This document shows, piece after piece, positions 16,735-24,349 of a stretch of 28,459 nt of DNA (positions are counted from its first letter, which is position 1; the number at the start of each line of letters is the position of its first letter). The position numbers and the translations under genes are program-made. The notes beneath the pieces were generated by a model. It was not told the DNA's origin. It saw only the letters and a program-made list of their open reading frames with translations, and made no database searches. Origin of the DNA: Eubacterium sp. AF16-48 (lineage in GTDB: Bacteria > Bacillota > Clostridia > Lachnospirales > Lachnospiraceae); contig NZ_QUHB01000012.1 in NCBI RefSeq assembly GCF_003479405.1, positions 1 to 28,459 on the forward strand, read 5' to 3'.

Positions 16735-16764
16735 ATTGTTTCGTGCGTGTCACACGCAAGACAT

Positions 16765-16793
16765 ATAATACTATATGGCAATGGTTTTGTCAA
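16765..16793 (-). promoter_or_regulatory. tRNA-Gly promoter
   Basis: On the minus strand TTGACA (16793-16788), 17-bp spacer, TATTAT (16770-16765). A small palindrome TGCGTG-TCA-CACGCA (16744-16758) lies between the start point and the tRNA. Confidence 0.75.
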
Positions 16794-16910
16794 CAATAAA
16801 ATTAAAAAAAGTTAAAGTTTTCGTAATAAAGATATGAAAATGTTTATTTGCAAAGACAATAGGTTTGTGATTAAATATATAATAAACATAAATATAAAAG
16901 CGAGGTTGTT

Positions 16911-17453
16911 ATGTCATTGGATTGGAATGTTTTAAACTGGATACAGGAAAACTTGCAATGTGATTTTTTAGATGTATTTATGAGTAAATTCACATTGTTA
17001 GGAGAAATGGGAATAATTTGGATTGCCATAGCCATAGGACTGCTTATTAGCAAAAAACATAAAAAAGCAGGATTGCTGGTACTTATTGGATTATTGTTAG
17101 GAGTTATAATAGGAAATGGAATATTAAAAAATCTGGTTATGAGATCAAGACCGTGCTGGATAAATACAGATTTTAATCTACTTATTGCAAATCCAAAGGA
17201 TTATTCATTTCCGTCGGGACATGCATTGTCCTCAACTATTGCAGCAACAGTTATTACATTATATAGGAAAAAATGGGGAATAATAGTTATTCCAATAACC
17301 GCTCTTATGGCTTTCTCAAGATTATACCTGTATGTACACTTCCCTACAGACATTTTAGGAGGAATTGTTATGGGAATTATCATTGGATATGTTACATATT
17401 TTTGTGGAAATAAAATTATTGACAGTGTAGGCAAAAAGAAGAATGCCTTATAG
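16911..17453 (+). CDS. PAP2-family membrane phosphatase
   Basis: A 180-aa integral membrane phosphatase, probably acting on a lipid pyrophosphate or phosphatidic acid at the outer membrane face. It has about five hydrophobic helices and the three PAP2 motifs: K73-x6-R80-P81 (KNLVMRSRP), P101-S-G-H104 (SFPSGHALS) and S136-R-x5-H143-x3-D147 (SRLYLYVHFPTD), which hold the catalytic histidines and aspartate. Undecaprenyl-pyrophosphate recycling is a plausible role, not shown by sequence. GCGAGG lies 6 nt before ATG, and a TATAAT at 16878-16883 could be its -10. No terminator separates it from the Rrf2 promoter. Confidence 0.93.
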   Translation: MSLDWNVLNWIQENLQCDFLDVFMSKFTLLGEMGIIWIAIAIGLLISKKHKKAGLLVLIGLLLGVIIGNGILKNLVMRSRPCWINTDFNLLIANPKDYSFPSGHALSSTIAATVITLYRKKWGIIVIPITALMAFSRLYLYVHFPTDILGGIVMGIIIGYVTYFCGNKIIDSVGKKKNAL

Positions 17454-17471
17454 GTTAGGGAAAAACACCAA

Positions 17472-17513
17472 TTGATTTTCTTTAATTCCTATTATATACT
17501 AGGAATTAAAGAA
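17472..17513 (+). promoter_or_regulatory. Rrf2 gene promoter with a 14-bp inverted-repeat operator
   Basis: Promoter TTGATT (17472-17477), 17-bp spacer, TATACT (17495-17500). A perfect inverted repeat with 14-bp arms (17478-17491 and 17500-17513; core TTCCTA-N8-TAGGAA) covers the spacer, -10 and start point. It has the position expected of an autorepression operator. Confidence 0.8.
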
Positions 17514-17526
17514 GGAGGCAGTTAAA

Positions 17527-17940
17527 ATGATGATTTCAACAAAAGGGCGTTATGCTCTAAGGGTTATGATAGATTTGGCACAAAATTCCAAGGAAGGATT
17601 TGTTTCCCTAAAGGACGTGGCAAAGAGACAGCAGATATCCATGAAATACCTTGAGATGATTGTGTCTATACTTAATAGAGGAAAAATGGTCAAAAGCCAA
17701 AGAGGAAAGGCAGGAGGCTACAGATTAATTAAAGATCCTTCAGAATACAGTGTAGGTTCCATTATAAAACTGGCGGAGGGTACCTTAGCACCGGTTTCTT
17801 GTTTAGAAGAAGGGGGAAGCTGTGACAGAATGGAGAAGTGTGTAACATATCCATTGTGGAAACAGTTAGATGAGGTAATAGATGATTACCTTGAAAATGT
17901 CACTTTGAAGGACTTGATGGATGGAAATGTAAAAAAATAA
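17527..17940 (+). CDS. Rrf2-family transcriptional regulator (IscR/CymR type)
   Basis: A 137-aa DNA-binding protein. The winged helix begins ISTKGRYALRVMIDLAQ, with recognition-helix region VAKRQQISMKYLEMIVSIL (about 31-49) and wing QRGKAGGYRL (58-67). The C-terminal part carries C92-X6-C99-X5-C105, close to the C92-X5-C98-X5-C104 set that binds [2Fe-2S] in E. coli IscR, although the fourth IscR ligand (His107) is not apparent (CVTYPLW). GGAGG lies 9 nt before ATG. Its own promoter carries a palindrome repeated, with N9 spacing, at the nifS and cysK promoters. This suggests an autoregulated sensor of Fe-S or cysteine status. Whether it is functionally IscR- or CymR-like is open. Confidence 0.9.
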   Translation: MMISTKGRYALRVMIDLAQNSKEGFVSLKDVAKRQQISMKYLEMIVSILNRGKMVKSQRGKAGGYRLIKDPSEYSVGSIIKLAEGTLAPVSCLEEGGSCDRMEKCVTYPLWKQLDEVIDDYLENVTLKDLMDGNVKK

Positions 17941-18007
17941 AAACATAAAAATAAAATAATTTAAGGCTTAAGTATTCTTGTGTTAATTAAGTGTTACGTA
18001 ATCCTTA

Positions 18008-18036
18008 TTGACAAATTACAAAAATTACGGCATAAT
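18008..18036 (+). promoter_or_regulatory. Promoter of the SleB-like gene
   Basis: TTGACA (18008-18013), 17-bp spacer, CATAAT (18031-18036). An 8-bp palindrome TTACGTAA (17994-18001) sits just upstream of the -35 box. Confidence 0.7.
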
Positions 18037-18085
18037 TAACAACTGTGAAAACATTGTAATAATTTCGTAACAAACGGAGGTTAGG

Positions 18086-18829
18086 GTGAAGAGTAAAATA
18101 TACGGGTTGCTTTTAGCGTCCCTTATGATAGTTACTTTATGTCCTTTAAGTGTGTCGGCGAAAAGTGTTAATAATAAAGCAAAAACAGTTACGGTTTCTC
18201 AAACAAATGATGTGATTACAGTTTCAAAGAATGTTAAGGTAAACAGCACTTTTTCAAGCCCGAAGGCTTTAGGCATAAAGAAGGCAAAATTAAAGCGTTT
18301 ATACAATATAGTTTCAGATAATACAAAGGTTGCCACAGTTACGGCAGCAGGAACGGTTAAAGGTATTAAGAAAGGTGCCACAACCATTACGTTAACATCA
18401 AAGGCAGATGGTTCTGTATATGCTAAGATTAATGTAAATGTTAAGAACCGTTACAATAAGCAGAAGTTAAGACTTATGTCAGCTATTATTTATGCAGAAG
18501 CCGGTTCAGAGTGTTATGCAGGAAAGAAAGCAGTTGGTATTGTTATTATGAACCGTGTGCGTTCTAAGGATTTTCCGGGAACGTTAAAGAAGGTTATTTA
18601 TCAGCCGGGACAGTTCGGACCTGTAAGAAACGGTTCATTAAAGAAAGCTTTAAAGTTATACGATGAAGGCAGACTTAATAAGAAATGCATTAAAGCTGCG
18701 AAAGCTACTCTTAATGGAGACAGGGTAGTGACTTACAAAAATGTAAAGACAGACATGAGTAGTTATTTATTCTTTAGTGGGTATGTAAGTGGTATGAGAT
18801 TACAGATTCAGGGACATCAGTTTAAATAG
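18086..18829 (+). CDS. Secreted SleB-like cell wall hydrolase with N-terminal Ig-like (Big2-type) domain
   Basis: A 247-aa exported protein starting at GTG 18086, behind ACGGAGG. A signal peptide (1-25, VSA-KS) is followed by a bacterial Ig-like domain (about 33-120, with DNTKVATVTAAGTVKGIKKGATTITLT). A Hydrolase_2/SleB catalytic domain (about 126-247) starts RLMSAIIYAEAGSECYAGKKAVGIVIMNRV and contains YQPGQFGPV. Glu138 in YAEAG is the predicted catalytic acid. Family members are lytic transglycosylase-like enzymes, some germination-specific (SleB, CwlJ). Here the Ig-like domain and the lack of spore genes nearby suggest vegetative wall remodelling. It has its own promoter and terminator. Confidence 0.9.
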   Translation: MKSKIYGLLLASLMIVTLCPLSVSAKSVNNKAKTVTVSQTNDVITVSKNVKVNSTFSSPKALGIKKAKLKRLYNIVSDNTKVATVTAAGTVKGIKKGATTITLTSKADGSVYAKINVNVKNRYNKQKLRLMSAIIYAEAGSECYAGKKAVGIVIMNRVRSKDFPGTLKKVIYQPGQFGPVRNGSLKKALKLYDEGRLNKKCIKAAKATLNGDRVVTYKNVKTDMSSYLFFSGYVSGMRLQIQGHQFK

Positions 18830-18854
18830 TTTTTCTATAGATTTCACTTTAAGG

Positions 18855-18904
18855 AGATGTACCGCATTGGTTAAGGAGATTAATTAATGCGATACATCTT
18901 TTTG
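18855..18904 (+). terminator. Terminator after the SleB-like gene
   Basis: A 14-bp stem (AGATGTACCGCATT with AATGCGATACATCT, one mismatch) is followed by a T tract. Confidence 0.7.
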
Positions 18905-18980
18905 ATATTGCTAAGAATGTATTGAATTAACTGTCAAATTAGTGCAAATAATACCTTTATAACAATTATGAATAAAGGGC

Positions 18981-19030
18981 TTTACAAATAAAACTATATG
19001 AAGTATAATTCCTATGAAAAAGATAGGAAT
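18981..19030 (+). promoter_or_regulatory. nifS promoter with Rrf2-type operator
   Basis: TTTACA (18981-18986), 17-bp spacer, TATAAT (19004-19009). A perfect inverted repeat ATTCCTAT-N7-ATAGGAAT (19008-19015 and 19023-19030) overlaps the -10 and start point. It shares the half-site ATTCCTA/TAGGAAT with the Rrf2 gene's own operator. Confidence 0.8.
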
Positions 19031-19044
19031 AAGGAGGAAACATT

Positions 19045-20232
19045 ATGTATATATACGCTGACAATGCGGCAACAACAAAGACAAGTCAGGCAGCTATTGA
19101 TGCCATGGTTGACATTATGAACAATGTGTATGGTAACCCATCAAGCCTTCATACTGTAGGACAGAAGGCTAAAGAGGCATTAGAAAAGGCAAGAGTTGAA
19201 GTGGCACAGTGCCTAGGAGCTGATTTTAAGGAAATATATTTTACATCAGGTGGAAGCGAAGCTGATAACCAGGCAATTATTTCAGCAGCAAAGTTTGGTG
19301 CAAGAAAGAATAAAAAGCATATTATTTCCACTAAGATTGAACATCACGCAGTGCTTCACACATTAAATAAATTAGAAAAAGAAGGCTTTGAGGTTACACT
19401 TTTAGATATAGATGAAAGTGGAATTGTAAAACCTGAGGATGTGGAGAAGGCAATAAGAGAAGATACAGCTCTTGTTACCATAATGTATGCCAATAATGAA
19501 ATTGGAACTATCCAGCCTATAGCAGAAATCGGAAAAATCTGTAAGGAGAAAGGGGTAATTTTCCACACAGATGCTGTTCAGGCAGCAGGACATCTTCATA
19601 TTGATGTAAATAAAGAAAATATTGATATGTTATCATTATCAGGTCATAAATTCCACGGACCGAAAGGTGTTGGAGTATTGTTTGCAAGAAAGAATATTCC
19701 TCTGGTAAATATAATAGAAGGTGGAGCTCAGGAAAGAGGAAGAAGAGCAGGAACTGAAAATCTTCCGGCTATTGTAGGTATGGCAAAAGCATTAATGGAT
19801 GCAACAAAAGCCATTGATGAAACAGCAGAAATTGAAATTAAATTAAGAAATCACCTTATTGAAGGTTTGGAAAAAATCAGTCATTCTATTTTAAATGGTG
19901 ACAGAGAAAAGAGACTTCCGGGAAATGTAAATTTCTGCTTTGAAGGAATTGAAGGAGAGTCATTATTGTTATTATTAGATGCTAAGGGAATTGCCGCATC
20001 TTCAGGTTCAGCGTGTACATCAGGTTCCCTTGACCCAAGCCATGTACTTTTAGCTATTGGAAGACCTCACGAGATAGCTCATGGTTCTTTGAGACTTACT
20101 ATCTGCCGTGATAATACAATGGAAGAAATTGATTACATGATAAAAGAAATAGCTAACGTTGTTGAATATTTAAGAGGAATTTCACCGGTTTGGGATGAAC
20201 TGGAAAAAGGTGAAATTAAGCACATTATTTAA
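19045..20232 (+). CDS. nifS: Cysteine desulfurase, NifS type
   Basis: A 395-aa PLP enzyme that takes sulfur from cysteine, leaving alanine, for Fe-S cluster and tRNA thiolation. Features are the N-terminal [32 protein letters not shown], and the PLP lysine K202 in [12 protein letters not shown]. The active-site Cys324 lies in [17 protein letters not shown], on the longer loop of group I (NifS/IscS) enzymes. GGAGG lies 8 nt before ATG. It heads nifS-nifU-nadA-mnmA, with a promoter bearing the Rrf2-type palindrome. It could equally be called IscS; the C-terminus is shorter than typical housekeeping IscS. Confidence 0.95.
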   Translation: MYIYADNAATTKTSQAAIDAMVDIMNNVYGNPSSLHTVGQKAKEALEKARVEVAQCLGADFKEIYFTSGGSEADNQAIISAAKFGARKNKKHIISTKIEHHAVLHTLNKLEKEGFEVTLLDIDESGIVKPEDVEKAIREDTALVTIMYANNEIGTIQPIAEIGKICKEKGVIFHTDAVQAAGHLHIDVNKENIDMLSLSGHKFHGPKGVGVLFARKNIPLVNIIEGGAQERGRRAGTENLPAIVGMAKALMDATKAIDETAEIEIKLRNHLIEGLEKISHSILNGDREKRLPGNVNFCFEGIEGESLLLLLDAKGIAASSGSACTSGSLDPSHVLLAIGRPHEIAHGSLRLTICRDNTMEEIDYMIKEIANVVEYLRGISPVWDELEKGEIKHII

Positions 20233-20249
20233 TTTTTGGAGGTGTCAAT

Positions 20250-20633
20250 ATGTTATATAGTGAAAAGGTTATGGATCATTTCATGAATCCTAGAAATGTT
20301 GGAAAAATAGAAGATGCTGATGGCGTAGGTGAAGTGGGAAACGCAAAATGTGGCGATATAATGAAAATATATATTAAGGTTAATGACGGAATCATTACAG
20401 ATGTTAAGTTTAATACATTTGGATGTGGCTCAGCAATTGCCAGCAGTTCCATGGCAACAGAAATGATAAAGGGAAAACCTGTATCAGAGGCATTAGAGCT
20501 TACCAACAAAGCAGTTGCAGAAGCACTTGACGGATTGCCTGCTCATAAGTTACACTGTTCAGTGTTAGCAGAAGAAGCAATTAAGGCTGCTATTGAAGAT
20601 TACGAGAAAAAGAAAGAAGCTAAAAGCGAATAA
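20250..20633 (+). CDS. nifU: Fe-S cluster scaffold, NifU/IscU N-terminal type
   Basis: A 127-aa scaffold on which NifS-derived sulfur and iron are assembled into clusters. The three conserved cluster cysteines are present: C34 in GNAKCGD (with Asp36), C59 in FGCGSAIASSS, and C103 in LHCSVLAEEA. It lacks the ferredoxin and C-terminal thioredoxin-like parts of full nitrogen-fixation NifU, so it is the short housekeeping form common in Clostridia. TTGGAGG lies 8 nt before ATG and the gene is 17 bp behind nifS, so the two are surely co-transcribed. Confidence 0.95.
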   Translation: MLYSEKVMDHFMNPRNVGKIEDADGVGEVGNAKCGDIMKIYIKVNDGIITDVKFNTFGCGSAIASSSMATEMIKGKPVSEALELTNKAVAEALDGLPAHKLHCSVLAEEAIKAAIEDYEKKKEAKSE

Positions 20634-20688
20634 AGACAAATCTTTTGCCATGGATTTTTTCTTTTAGCTTACAGGAAAGAGTGAATTT

Positions 20689-21600
20689 ATGATAAAAGAT
20701 TTACAGGAAGAAATTTTAAAGTTAAAAAAGGAAAAGGATATTTGCATTTTAGCCCATTGTTATCAGAATCCTGAGATTTTAGAGGTGGCAGATTTTACCG
20801 GAGACAGCTTCGGGCTTTCAGTAGAGGCTGCAAAGACCAGTGCTAAGACAGTAATTATGTGCGGCGTCAGATTTATGGCTGAAACAGTGAAGATTCTTTC
20901 ACCGGATAAAAAGGTAATACTGTCAAATGCAGACGCAGGCTGTCCCATGGCAGAAATGATGGACAAGGATTTAATTGAACAGGTTAAGAAATCCTATCCG
21001 GATTATACTGTGGTGGCATATATTAACACAACAAGTTCCCTTAAGACTATTTGTGATGTTTGCGTTACATCTTCATCAGCAGTGAATATTTGCAAAAAAA
21101 TAGAAAATGATAAAATCTTATTTATACCTGACTGCAATTTAGGTGCGTGGGTAGCACAGCAGCTACCGGAGAAAACCTTTAAGCTGTTAAACGGAGGCTG
21201 CCCGACTCATGCAAGAATGGGTTCAGAGGATGTTAAACGTGCAAAGGAAAAATGGCCGGATGCTTTAGTATTAGTTCATCCTGAATGTAAGCCGGAAGTG
21301 GTAGAATTGTCAGATTACGCAGGTTCAACTACAGGAATTATGAGCTATGCCAAAAACAGCCAGGCAAAGGAATTTATTATTGGAACTGAAAACAGTATTG
21401 TAACCCATTTACAGATGGAATGTCCTGATAAGATTTTCCATCCGTTGTCAAAGGACTGCATTTGTCATAACATGAAGGCAACAACCCTTACAGACGTGCT
21501 TAACTGTTGCAAGGGAATTGGTGGCGAGGAAATTAATCTTGATGAAGATACAAGATTAAAGGCAAAGGCATGTATTGACAAAATGATAGAACTTGGTTAA
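20689..21600 (+). CDS. nadA: Quinolinate synthase A
   Basis: A 303-aa enzyme that condenses iminoaspartate with dihydroxyacetone phosphate to quinolinate in NAD synthesis, using a [4Fe-4S] cluster. The predicted ligands are C85 (ADAGCPMAEM), C171 (NGGCPTHARM) and C259 (DCICHNMKATTL). Other conserved stretches are ILAHCYQNPEI, FTGDSFGLSVEAA, HPECKPEVVELSDYAGSTTGI and TENSIVTHL. Length fits the short clostridial form. AGGAAAG precedes the ATG. No nadB or nadC lies in this window; its place in the Fe-S cluster operon fits its dependence on NifS/NifU. Confidence 0.95.
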   Translation: MIKDLQEEILKLKKEKDICILAHCYQNPEILEVADFTGDSFGLSVEAAKTSAKTVIMCGVRFMAETVKILSPDKKVILSNADAGCPMAEMMDKDLIEQVKKSYPDYTVVAYINTTSSLKTICDVCVTSSSAVNICKKIENDKILFIPDCNLGAWVAQQLPEKTFKLLNGGCPTHARMGSEDVKRAKEKWPDALVLVHPECKPEVVELSDYAGSTTGIMSYAKNSQAKEFIIGTENSIVTHLQMECPDKIFHPLSKDCICHNMKATTLTDVLNCCKGIGGEEINLDEDTRLKAKACIDKMIELG

Positions 21601-21632
21601 TTATCTTTTATTAGTGGATGGAGATGACGATA

Positions 21633-22724
21633 ATGAAGAAGGCTTTAGTTGCAATGAGCGGCGGCGTAGACAGCAGTGTTGCTGCGGTTTTTATGAAGGA
21701 AAACGGATATGACACAATAGGTGTTACCATGAAGCTTTATGACAATGAAGATATTAATATGTCAAGAGAGAAAACCTGTTGTTCATTAAGTGATATTGAA
21801 GATGCAAGAAGTGTTGCATTTAACGTTGGAATACCATACTACGTTTTTAACTTTAAGGCAGAATTTAAAGAAATGGTTATTGACAAATTTGTCAATTGCT
21901 ATAAATGTGGAATGACACCTAATCCATGTATTGACTGTAACAGGTATTTAAAATTTACAGAGTTGTACAGACGTGCAGAGGCATTAGGATGTGATGTTAT
22001 AGTTACGGGACATTACGCCCGGGTTAAGTTTGATGAAAACACCGGAAAGTACCAGCTTCTTAAGGGAATTGATGATACAAAGGATCAAAGCTATGTATTG
22101 TACCATATGACTCAGGAACAGCTGGCACATACTATTTTTCCTCTTGGAGAGTATACAAAGGATGAAATAAGGGAGATTGCGGAAAAACATCATCTGGTAA
22201 ATGCTGCAAAGCATGACAGCCAGGATATATGTTTTATTCCTGATGGAAATCATAAGAAGTTTATAGAGCAGTATTCCCATAAGAAAATAGGTCCCGGTAA
22301 TTTTTTGGATGTTAACGGGAAAGTCATAGGAAAACACAACGGATATTACAGATATACAGTAGGTCAGAGAAAAGGCATTAATGTAAAACGGGAAGGAAAG
22401 CATTATGTTTTGGAAATCAGACCGGAAACGAATGAAGTTGTTGTTGGAAGAAACAAGGATTTATATACCAATGAACTTATAGCTACAGATTTTAACTGGA
22501 TTTCCGGGGAAAGTCCTAAGGAGCCGGTAAAGGTAAGCGGAAGAACAAGATACCATCAGCCTCTTACAAAGGGTACGGCATCGGTACTTGAAAATGGAGA
22601 TGTTAAGGTTGTATTTGATGAAGCAATCAGGGCTATAACCAAGGGACAGTCCGTTGTTTTGTACGATGGAGATGCAGTTCTTGGTGGTGGAACCATTATA
22701 AAAACAGATGTAAATGAAAATTAA
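21633..22724 (+). CDS. mnmA: tRNA-specific 2-thiouridylase MnmA
   Basis: A 363-aa cytoplasmic enzyme that adds sulfur to U34 of tRNA-Lys, -Glu and -Gln using ATP and NifS/IscS-derived sulfur. The PP-loop is ALVAMSGGVDSSVAA. The catalytic cysteines lie in NPCIDCNRYLKF and DSQDICFIPDGN; VTGHYAR, DQSYVLY and YRYTVGQRKGI are further family motifs. In-frame ATGs exist at 21618 and 21624, but GGAG at 21620-21623 is 9 nt before ATG 21633, the usual MKKALVAMSGG start. The last gene of the nif operon, closed by a strong terminator. Confidence 0.95.
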   Translation: MKKALVAMSGGVDSSVAAVFMKENGYDTIGVTMKLYDNEDINMSREKTCCSLSDIEDARSVAFNVGIPYYVFNFKAEFKEMVIDKFVNCYKCGMTPNPCIDCNRYLKFTELYRRAEALGCDVIVTGHYARVKFDENTGKYQLLKGIDDTKDQSYVLYHMTQEQLAHTIFPLGEYTKDEIREIAEKHHLVNAAKHDSQDICFIPDGNHKKFIEQYSHKKIGPGNFLDVNGKVIGKHNGYYRYTVGQRKGINVKREGKHYVLEIRPETNEVVVGRNKDLYTNELIATDFNWISGESPKEPVKVSGRTRYHQPLTKGTASVLENGDVKVVFDEAIRAITKGQSVVLYDGDAVLGGGTIIKTDVNEN

Positions 22725-22772
22725 AATAAAGCTTCTTTTTGCCGTAAAACAGGCGAAAGAAGCTTTATTTTT
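22724..22772 (+). terminator. Terminator of the nifS operon
   Basis: A stem of about 18 bp (AAATAAAGCTTCTTT..GCC with GGC.AAAGAAGCTTTATTT) overlaps the mnmA stop codon and ends in a T run. Confidence 0.85.
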
Positions 22773-22828
22773 ACACTAAAACATACTAAACATATATGAA
22801 ATATAAATTTTTTAAAAAAATATAAAAA

Positions 22829-22891
22829 TCCTATTGACAATGTAGGAATTAAATGATAATATCTTTATATCCTACAAAACAGATAGGGAAT
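22829..22891 (+). promoter_or_regulatory. cysK promoter with two Rrf2-type operators
   Basis: The promoter is TTGACA (22834-22839), 17-bp spacer, TAATAT (22857-22862). Operator 1, TCCTA-N9-TAGGA (22829-22847), encloses the -35 box. Operator 2, TATCCTA-N9-TAGGGAA (22868-22890), lies just after the start point. Both share the CCTA/TAGG core of the Rrf2 and nifS operators. Confidence 0.75.
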
Positions 22892-22913
22892 AAATGAAAA
22901 GGAGATTTGAATA

Positions 22914-23021
22914 ATGAATAAGACAAAGACAGCTTATAATTACAACATGCGAAAGACATACTGTTGTTCCATGATGGTTAGTAAAGAAGAAGTGATTGGT
23001 AAAAATCGAATGTGTAAATAG
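22914..23021 (+). CDS. 35-aa ORF upstream of cysK, candidate Cys-containing leader peptide
   Basis: ATG 22914 has AAAAGGAG 9 nt upstream and the frame ends at TAG 23019-23021, 28 bp before the cysK ATG. The peptide reads MNKTKTAYNYNMRKTYCC then SMMVSKEEVIGKNRMCK: a Cys-Cys pair at 17-18, a further Cys at 34, five methionines in all, no signal peptide or membrane span. Its place directly behind the two-operator promoter and before a cysteine synthase gene suggests a regulatory leader whose translation depends on Cys- or Met-tRNA. No obvious terminator hairpin lies between it and cysK, so any control would act by coupling or Rho. It could also be a small functional protein. Confidence 0.55.
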   Translation: MNKTKTAYNYNMRKTYCCSMMVSKEEVIGKNRMCK

Positions 23022-23049
23022 TCTTATTAAATTATTGGAGGATATAAAA

Positions 23050-23982
23050 ATGGCAAAAATAAATAAAAGTGCAGCAGAATTAGTTGGAAATACACCATTA
23101 TTAGAGGTGACAAAATATCAGGAAAGTGTTGGAGCAACGGATGCTACTATTTTAGCAAAGCTTGAATATTTCAATCCGGCAGGAAGCGTTAAAGACAGAA
23201 TTGCTCTTCAGATGATTTTAGATTTAGAGGAAAGTGGAGAGATTGAGCCGGGAGCAACACTTATTGAACCAACATCAGGAAATACAGGAATCGGAATTGC
23301 AGCTATAGCAGCAGCAAAGGGATATAAAGTAGTAATTACTATTCCGGAGACAATGAGTGTTGAGAGAAGAAACATTATCAAGGCCTATGGAGCAGAAATT
23401 GTACTTACAGATGGAACTAAGGGAATGAAGGGAGCCATTGCAAAGGCAGAAGAAATTCATGAAAACACACCGGGTTCAGTAATTGTAGGACAGTTTGTAA
23501 ATCCGTCAAATCCAAAGGCACACAGACTTACAACAGGTCCTGAAATCTGGGAAGATACAGATGGGAAGGTTGATATTTTTGTAGCCGGTGTTGGTACAGG
23601 CGGAACAATTACAGGTGTTGGTGAATACTTAAAGTCAAAGAATCCTGACGTAAAGGTTGTAGCTGTTGAACCACAAACAAGCCCTGTATTATCAGAAGGA
23701 AAAGCAGGAGCTCACAAGATTCAGGGTATTGGCGCCGGATTTGTACCGGAAGTTTTAAATACAAAGATATATGATGAAGTATTTCCTGTATCAAACGAAG
23801 ACGCATTTGCAGAAGGGAAGAACATTGCAAAAACAGAAGGCGTATTAGTAGGAATTTCATCAGGAGCAGCATTATACGCAGCAAAAGAATTAGCAAAGAG
23901 ACCTGAAAACAAAGGAAAAGTAATCGTAGCATTATTACCTGACTCAGGAGACAGATACTACAGCACAGCACTCTTTGCGTAA
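23050..23982 (+). CDS. cysK: Cysteine synthase A (O-acetylserine sulfhydrylase)
   Basis: A 310-aa PLP enzyme making cysteine from O-acetylserine and sulfide. Motifs are ELVGNTPLLEV, the PLP lysine K48 in NPAGSVKDRIA, the substrate loop TSGNTGIGIA, the PLP phosphate loop GTGGTITGVG, and the C-terminal LLPDSGDRYYSTALF. The open frame extends upstream, but ATG 23050 has TTGGAGG 8 nt before it. The last codon and stop (GCG TAA) lie in the loop of a hairpin CTTTGC-GTAA-GCAAAG (23973-23988) belonging to the downstream repeat block. In Bacillus, CysK binds the Rrf2 protein CymR as co-repressor; a similar pairing with the Rrf2 protein here is possible. Confidence 0.96.
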   Translation: MAKINKSAAELVGNTPLLEVTKYQESVGATDATILAKLEYFNPAGSVKDRIALQMILDLEESGEIEPGATLIEPTSGNTGIGIAAIAAAKGYKVVITIPETMSVERRNIIKAYGAEIVLTDGTKGMKGAIAKAEEIHENTPGSVIVGQFVNPSNPKAHRLTTGPEIWEDTDGKVDIFVAGVGTGGTITGVGEYLKSKNPDVKVVAVEPQTSPVLSEGKAGAHKIQGIGAGFVPEVLNTKIYDEVFPVSNEDAFAEGKNIAKTEGVLVGISSGAALYAAKELAKRPENKGKVIVALLPDSGDRYYSTALFA

Positions 23983-24001
23983 GCAAAGACGTGCATCACC
24001 A

Positions 24002-24121
24002 AAAATCATTAAGCGTCAAAAGCTTGCTTTTGTAAGCAAAAATGATTTTTGGTTGATATAGGGCGCAGCCCGACAGTGAGATGAAGCAAAGCGAAATCGA
24101 ACTGCACGTCTTTGAAAGACG
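24002..24121. repeat. 120-bp repeat unit A
   Basis: About 95% identical to 24137-24256 at an offset of exactly 135 bp. It ends with the hairpin CGTCTT-TGA-AAGACG. Confidence 0.9.
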
Positions 24122-24136
24122 AATAATCGAAAAAAT

Positions 24137-24256
24137 AAAATCATTAAGCGTCAAAAGCTTGCTTTTGTAAGCGAAAATGATTTTTGGTTGATATAGGGCG
24201 TAGCCCGACAGTGAGATGTAGCGAAGCGAAATCGAACTGCACGTCTTTGAGAGACG
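24137..24256. repeat. 120-bp repeat unit B
   Basis: Second copy of unit A. Differences include GCA to GTA in the GGGC/GCCC hairpin loop (loop change, pairing kept). It ends with the hairpin CACGTCT-TTGAG-AGACGTG. Confidence 0.9.
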
Positions 24257-24273
24257 TGTAGATAAATGCTAAG

Positions 24274-24320
24274 GTAGCGAAGCGAAATCGAACTGCACGT
24301 CTTTGAGAGACGTGTAGATA
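24274..24320. repeat. 47-bp partial repeat unit C
   Basis: Identical to 24218-24264 (3' part of unit B plus GTGTAGATA), at an offset of 56 bp. Confidence 0.85.
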
Positions 24321-24349
24321 AGCTAAAAACAAATCGAAGGAGAATAAAT

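Larger units (their letters stand above)
23983..24349. other. 367-bp cysK-metY spacer filled with structured repeats
   Basis: Almost the whole spacer consists of two and a half repeat units with hairpins. An outer pairing CAAAGACGTGCA (23984-23995) with TGCACGTCTTTG (24103-24114) encloses an inner 13-bp stem ACCAAAAATCATT (23998-24010) with AATGATTTTTGGT (24041-24053), a CAAAAG-CTTG-TTTTG-type hairpin within it, and GGGC-GCA-GCCC (24061-24071). I see no promoter or protein gene; metY has its own ribosome binding site GAAGGAG near 24335-24341. Confidence 0.7.

Noticed and set aside
23983..24349. SAM or T-box riboswitch before metY
   Set aside because: The spacer consists of tandem repeats, and I see no T-box AGGGTGGNACCGCG-type sequence, no SAM-I core and no terminator-antiterminator before metY.
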